Shown one piece after another: positions 60,269-64,000 of a stretch of DNA of 64,000 nucleotides. The stretch is taken from NCBI RefSeq assembly GCF_000250675.2, contig NC_018681.1, forward strand, positions 8,804,001 through 8,868,000. The letters are read 5' to 3'. Every line of letters begins with the position of its first letter. Within the stretch, counting starts at the first letter, position 1. A program made the position numbers and the translations under genes. The notes below the pieces were generated by a model, which was given only the letters and a program-made list of their open reading frames with translations, did not search any database and was not told where the DNA came from. This DNA is from Nocardia brasiliensis ATCC 700358 (GTDB lineage: Bacteria; Actinomycetota; Actinomycetes; Mycobacteriales; Mycobacteriaceae).

Positions 60269-60987
60269 TGTTTTCCGGCCGCTATCACCGACAGCACCTC
60301 CACCAGGTGCGCCTCGACCTCGGCCTTGTCGAGCCCGGCCCCGGCCAGGAGTCCGGTGCCGTTCTCCTGTTCGAGCAGCGCGAGCAGGACATGCTCGGTG
60401 CCGATGTAGTTGTGCCCGAGGCGAAGTGCCTCGCGGAAGGTCAGCTCGAGCGCCTTCTTGGCTTCGGCGTCGAACGGAATGAGCGCGGGCAACTTGTCCG
60501 CGCGCGCGGGCAGCGCGGCGGTCGCCGCGACCTTCAGCTCCGCGGGATCGACGCCCTGGGTGAGAATCTCTTTCACCGCAAGGCCTTCCGGCTCGGACAG
60601 CAGACCGAGCAGCAGGTGTGCGACGGTGATCTGGTCGTTGCCCGCGTCGCGGGCGGACTCCTGCGCCGCCACCACGATCGCCCGGGCGCGGGGCGTGAAG
60701 CGCGCGAACCCGGCGTTGGGATCCATCTGTGCGGCGTCGGCGGGCCCCTTGGGCACGAACCGTTTCTGCGCGGCCTGCTTGGTGACGCCCATGCTGCCGC
60801 CGATATCGGTCCACGAGGCGCCGGCGCGGCGGGCCTGGTCCACGAAGTGGCCGATCAGGTGATCGGCCACCTCGCCGAGGTGGTCGCCGACGACCACGGC
60901 GTCGGACAGCTGGTCGAGCACATTGTCGGGGCGGGCCTTCTTGATGCCGTCGATCAGATCGTCGAGGCGAGGCGTTGGTGAGGTCAT
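60265..60987 (-). CDS. Clp N-domain protein with N-terminal helix-turn-helix
   Basis: A 240-residue protein with no ATPase domain. Residues 1-80 contain a helix-turn-helix (ASWTDIGGSMGVTKQAAQKR). Residues 90-235 are two Clp_N repeats (RAIVVAAQESARDAGNDQIT; HNYIGTEHVLLALLEQENGT). Such proteins may act as regulators or ClpC-adaptor-like factors. Two perfect palindromes cover its promoter and imply autoregulation. The ATG is six bases after the -10 box, so the transcript is expected to be leaderless. Confidence 0.85.
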   Translation of the reverse strand: MTSPTPRLDDLIDGIKKARPDNVLDQLSDAVVVGDHLGEVADHLIGHFVDQARRAGASWTDIGGSMGVTKQAAQKRFVPKGPADAAQMDPNAGFARFTPRARAIVVAAQESARDAGNDQITVAHLLLGLLSEPEGLAVKEILTQGVDPAELKVAATAALPARADKLPALIPFDAEAKKALELTFREALRLGHNYIGTEHVLLALLEQENGTGLLAGAGLDKAEVEAHLVEVLSVIAAGKQ

Positions 60988-60988
60988 G

Positions 60989-61035
60989 CGTCAACGATAA
61001 GTTGACGATGCCATATCGTCAACCCTGAGTTGACG
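60989..61035 (-). promoter_or_regulatory. Twin palindromes embedded in a leaderless promoter
   Basis: Two perfect copies of CGTCAAC-N5-GTTGACG (60989-61007 and 61017-61035) are centred 28 bp apart. On the minus strand TTGACG (61022-61017), a 17-base spacer and TATCGT (60999-60994) form the promoter, six bases before the ATG. The -35 is part of one palindrome and the -10 lies in the other. Confidence 0.8.
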
Positions 61036-61110
61036 AAGTCTCGGTCGCCGGTCAGCGGTGCGGTAGCACCGAACCGCCGCCGGAAACCCCGCTGCCGCGG
61101 CTCGTTTCGG

Positions 61111-62199
61111 TCAAGGACGGGTCTGGCGTGCCGCCCCGCGCACCACGCGCTCCTTCACCCACGCTGCGGTCCGGCCGGTCAGGATGAAGCCGGCCGGTGA
61201 ATCGTCGGCGTGCAGCGATTGGATGATGCCGTTGCGCCGGCCCAGGCTCATGGCCTGACCGACGTAGCGAAACCGCAGCGGACGCGGTTGCGCACCACGC
61301 AGGCGCGCGGCGATGGCGTCGGCGACCTGCCGGCCGGCGGGCAGCGCGGTCGCGCAGGCCATCCGCAGCGCGCGGTCTCCGGGCCCGGCCATCACGGCGC
61401 AGTCCCCGGCCGCGTAGATCTCCGGATGCGAGATCGACCGCAGCGTGGCATCGGTGTGTACCCGGCCCATGCCGTCGACGGCGATGCCGGACCGTTGCGC
61501 GAGGTCGGGCACGCGGAAACCGGCCGTCCACACGGTCGCGGCGGCCTCGAGCAGGGTGCCGTCGGCGAGCCGCACGCCCTGCTCGGTCACCTCGATCACC
61601 TTTGCGTCCGAACGGATCTCGACACCGAGACGCTCGAGCACCCGCCGGATGTGCGCCTGCGCCCGCGGCGAGAGCCACGCACCGGGCGCCTCCGAACCGA
61701 GCAGCAGCACGCGCACCTCCGGCCGGGACTCGCCCAGTTCCGCGGCCAATTCGATGCCGGTGGAACCGCCACCGACCACGACGACGGTCCCGTCCGGCGC
61801 CACGAACCGGTCCGCGTCCTCCGGTGTCGCCACCGAATAGGCGTGCTCGGCCACCCCGGGCACACCGTCCAGATCGGCGACGCTGCCCAGCGCGTACACC
61901 AGCGTGTCGTAGCCGAGTTCGGTTCCGGTATCGAGGAATACCCGCTTGCCCGCGGGGTCGATGGCGGTGGCGCGGGCACGGACGAAACCGATCTCCTTGC
62001 GCGCCAGCAGCTCTCTGATGTCCCAGGCCGAAATGCGTTGCCCTGCGGCCTGCTGGTGCAAGCGAACCCGCTCTACGAAGTGCTGGCGCGGGTCGACGAC
62101 GGTGATCTCGGCTCCGCGTGCCTTGCGTGCGAGCCGCCGGGCTGCCGCCAGCCCCGCGTATCCGGCACCGAGGACGACGATCCGATGCTGTCCGGTCAT
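61111..62199 (-). CDS. NAD(P)/FAD-dependent oxidoreductase, NDH-2-like
   Basis: A 362-residue flavoprotein. FAD-binding VVLGAGYAGLAAARRLARKA at the N-terminus, NAD(P)-binding VVVVGGGSTGIELAAELG near residue 145 and the second FAD motif EIYAAGDCAVMAG mark the type II NADH dehydrogenase/ferredoxin reductase group. The long membrane-binding C-terminus of respiratory NDH-2 is absent. ATG 62199 has AAGGAAG upstream. It follows an ECF41 sigma factor gene on the same strand. Such sigma factors are often next to redox-enzyme genes they control, so this is its probable target. Confidence 0.9.
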   Translation of the reverse strand: MTGQHRIVVLGAGYAGLAAARRLARKARGAEITVVDPRQHFVERVRLHQQAAGQRISAWDIRELLARKEIGFVRARATAIDPAGKRVFLDTGTELGYDTLVYALGSVADLDGVPGVAEHAYSVATPEDADRFVAPDGTVVVVGGGSTGIELAAELGESRPEVRVLLLGSEAPGAWLSPRAQAHIRRVLERLGVEIRSDAKVIEVTEQGVRLADGTLLEAAATVWTAGFRVPDLAQRSGIAVDGMGRVHTDATLRSISHPEIYAAGDCAVMAGPGDRALRMACATALPAGRQVADAIAARLRGAQPRPLRFRYVGQAMSLGRRNGIIQSLHADDSPAGFILTGRTAAWVKERVVRGAARQTRP

Positions 62200-62291
62200 G
62201 GTGTGACTTCCTTTCGATCGGCCGACACCAACCAGACCGAACAGCGCCACGATCCATGACAAAGACGCACGTGAAGCGCGTCACGCCCCGC

Positions 62292-63173
62292 TCAGGACGC
62301 GGGCGCCGCGAGATACCGCAGCTTGTGCGGGTTGACGATCAGCCGCAGCGTGGCGATCGCACCGCCGATCAATTCCACGCCCGCGACCATCAGCGGCGCA
62401 CCCTCGACCCGGGCGACCACGGCGGGCGCACCGTTGATCTCCTCGATGTGCACCTCCATGCCGGGCACCGCCCAGCGCAGCAAACCGCAGAGATAGCGCG
62501 CCACGTTGTTCGCGCCGACGATCTGCCTGCGCGCCGCGGTGACCTCGCCGCCGCCGTCGGCGGTCGCGATCACGTCGGCGGTGAGCAGCTGTTCCAGCGA
62601 CGCCACGTCCCCGTTGCGGGCCGCCTGCACGAACCGGCTGATCAGCTCGCCCGCGTACGCGGAGGGGACGTCGAACCGCGCCCGGTCCTCCCGCACCCGC
62701 AGCCCGGCGCGGCGAAAGATCTGCTGCGAGTTGGCCTCTGTGATGGTGAGCATGTCCGCGATCTCGCGGTGCGCGTACCCGAAGGCCTCGCGCAGCACGA
62801 ACACCGCCCGCTCGACCGGCGTCAAACGCTCCATCGCGGTGAGCAGCGCCAGCGAAACCAGTTCCCGCTCTTCCACGGTTTCCAGCGGGCCGAGTTCGCC
62901 GCGCGCGGTCGGCACGGGTTCGGGAATCCAAGGGCCGACGTAGGTCTCCCGGCGCGCCCGCGCCGAAACCAGCCAGGTGCGACATTGATTCACCAGCACC
63001 GTGGTCAACCACGCTTCCGCGGAACGGATCTCGGACCGCTCGGCGGCGTCCCAGCGCAGATACGTCTCCTGCACGGCGTCCTCGGCCTCCGCGGCCGAGC
63101 CGAGCATCCGGTAGGCCAGCGCGAACAAGCGCGGGCGGTGCTCCACGAATTCGCGCAACCCGTCCGGCTCCAT
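62292..63173 (-). CDS. sigJ: ECF41-family sigma factor (SigJ-like) with SnoaL-like domain
   Basis: A 293-residue extracytoplasmic-function sigma factor. Region 2 (RLFALAYRMLGSAAEAEDAV) and region 4 (FGYAHREIADMLTITEANSQ) are followed by a fused SnoaL/NTF2-like domain. The ECF41 hallmark WIPEP and a C-terminal NPHKL (NPDKL in the family) are present; these control the sigma factor without a separate anti-sigma factor. ATG 63173 has GGAGGAAGG upstream. The frame continues open another 73 codons upstream (glycine-rich), so an extended form is possible. Confidence 0.92.
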   Translation of the reverse strand: MEPDGLREFVEHRPRLFALAYRMLGSAAEAEDAVQETYLRWDAAERSEIRSAEAWLTTVLVNQCRTWLVSARARRETYVGPWIPEPVPTARGELGPLETVEERELVSLALLTAMERLTPVERAVFVLREAFGYAHREIADMLTITEANSQQIFRRAGLRVREDRARFDVPSAYAGELISRFVQAARNGDVASLEQLLTADVIATADGGGEVTAARRQIVGANNVARYLCGLLRWAVPGMEVHIEEINGAPAVVARVEGAPLMVAGVELIGGAIATLRLIVNPHKLRYLAAPAS

Positions 63174-63381
63174 CGCCACCTTCCTCCGCGTCCGGCCGTT
63201 CGGTACGACCGTACCGCTCCCCCGCGCGGACAGGCGTCCCCGCATCGCGCCGGACGAGGGCTCGATGCCGAGCAAACGCTTCAGGCCGAAGCGGGCCGCG
63301 CCGAACCCGCCGATGCCGAACCCTCCGAAGCCCATGCCGCCGGCCGTCGCAAGAGTGTCCATACCGGGAGCCTTCTCGGTC

Positions 63382-63396
63382 GGACTTGCCAAGTCC
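63382..63396. promoter_or_regulatory. 15-bp palindrome upstream of the sigma factor gene
   Basis: GGACTTG-G-CAAGTCC is a perfect repeat about 210 bp before the sigma factor ATG and just upstream of the glycine-rich in-frame extension. It is a possible operator. The region 63174-63456 holds that extension and no other gene. Confidence 0.45.
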
Positions 63397-63421
63397 TTAA
63401 GAAATCCCAGTGTTGAGAAAC

Positions 63422-63440
63422 CCGGCCCTTAAGAGGCCGG
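63422..63440. terminator. Short hairpin downstream of pssA
   Basis: CCGGCC-CTTAAGA-GGCCGG, a 6-bp GC stem located 17 bp beyond the pssA stop codon. Confidence 0.45.
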
Positions 63441-63456
63441 ACTTCCAGGGGTTCGG

Positions 63457-64000
63457 TCAGCGGGTGAGATCGTCGATATCGCGCTCTTTGGCGCCGGGCC
63501 TGCGCAGCCGCAGGCGCGCGGTGGAACCCCGGATCGCCGGGCGGCGGATCACCGGACGCCGCTGCGCCCGGCGTTGCGCGCGCCGCTCGGCGGGCTTGTG
63601 CTGCCAGGTCTCCGGGCGCGCGGCGACCCAGCGCTGCGAATGCCACGCGAACGGGATATGGCCCAGGTACAGCGCGACCAGGATCAGCAGCAGCACGGTC
63701 GGATAGGTCACCAGCAGCGCCGCGGCCAGCGCCACCAGCACCAGCAGTCCCGCGGCGGCCTGCGGGGCCACCGACACCGACTTCATCGCCAGCGTCGGCA
63801 CGGTGCTCACGGCCAGCGCCGCGGCGAGCACGGTCCACACGGCGACCGCGGAGAAGCCGAGCCACCACCCGTCACCGAACTGCACCGACAGCGCGACCGG
63901 CACCATGGCGATGAGCGCCGCCGCCGGGGCGGGCACCCCGACGAAGTACTCCCGCTCCCACTCCGGCCGGGTGTCGTCGTCGAGCAGCGTGTTGAACCGG
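63457..64000 (-). CDS. pssA: CDP-diacylglycerol-serine O-phosphatidyltransferase, C-terminal part
   Basis: The gene runs off the right edge of the window, so its start is missing and 180 codons are seen. RFNTLLDDDTRPEWEREYFV, followed by GVPAPAAALIAMVPV and several hydrophobic helices, matches bacterial phosphatidylserine synthase (PssA type II), a membrane enzyme. The catalytic CDP-alcohol motif lies in the missing part. The visible protein ends with an unusually basic tail (QRRAQRRPVIRRPAIRG). A psd gene is expected next to it beyond the window, as in mycobacteria. Confidence 0.85.
   Translation of the reverse strand, partial: RFNTLLDDDTRPEWEREYFVGVPAPAAALIAMVPVALSVQFGDGWWLGFSAVAVWTVLAAALAVSTVPTLAMKSVSVAPQAAAGLLVLVALAAALLVTYPTVLLLILVALYLGHIPFAWHSQRWVAARPETWQHKPAERRAQRRAQRRPVIRRPAIRGSTARLRLRRPGAKERDIDDLTR

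Overview
The window is high-GC actinobacterial DNA and most likely chromosomal sequence from Nocardia or a close mycolic-acid-bacterium relative. Supporting signs are a GroEL2-type chaperonin ending in GGMDF with tandem CIRCE operators, RamB, a FadE5-type acyl-CoA dehydrogenase, LIP-family secreted lipases, DUF3349 proteins beside pitA, a glutamine-dependent NAD synthetase of the mycobacterial type, and many TetR regulators. From memory, the right half resembles a M. tuberculosis stretch (pssA, groEL2, S9 peptidase, lpdC, Rv0464c-like protein, ramB), so the backbone looks vertically inherited. No rRNA, tRNA, CRISPR array, transposase or phage gene was seen.

Layout. 0-6.1 kb: a cytochrome P450, a PnuC-type transporter, a divergent arsR/arsM arsenic pair, and a P450-TetR operon. 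6.2-13.2 kb: a DeoR regulator, a secreted CocE-like hydrolase with a tandem repeat at its stop codon, an acyl-CoA synthetase with a TetR, and a secreted lipase. 13.3-22.0 kb: a sugar locus. An ABC importer (lipoprotein and two permeases, no ATPase) diverges from an AgaS-like SIS isomerase, a ROK kinase, a NagA/AgaA-type deacetylase, a PfkB kinase and a class II aldolase. Together these could take N-acetylgalactosamine to triose phosphates. 22.2-31.2 kb: a second CocE-like hydrolase, an AraC regulator, the DUF3349/DUF3349/membrane protein/pitA operon, a second LIP lipase and ligase B. 31.2-45.5 kb: ramB, an MFS pump with divergent TetR, fadE5, a NERD protein, a CMD-family protein, a TetR/glyoxalase pair, a frameshifted quinone oxidoreductase with a divergent HxlR regulator, a PPOX protein, a polysaccharide deacetylase, lpd and another AraC. 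45.5-54.8 kb: an NADP oxidoreductase, an M19 dipeptidase, an AMIN-like secreted protein, an S9 peptidase, TetR and MarR regulators, an alpha/beta hydrolase and an SMP-30 lipoprotein. 54.8-64 kb: an iron-box-controlled candidate small RNA, groEL2, nadE, a SUFU-domain protein, a Clp_N-HTH protein with twin palindromes, an NDH-2-like flavoprotein, an ECF41 sigma factor, and the C-terminal part of pssA cut by the window edge.

Regulatory sites are readable in many gaps: perfect palindromes at regulator genes, GC-rich terminators, and several promoters whose -10 box lies 6-8 nt before the start codon (leaderless architecture). The most interesting unexplained feature is at 54,822-54,924. There an IdeR/DtxR-like box overlaps a TATAGT -10 element and is followed about 75 nt later by a strong U-tailed hairpin, with no ORF between, which suggests an iron-responsive small RNA.
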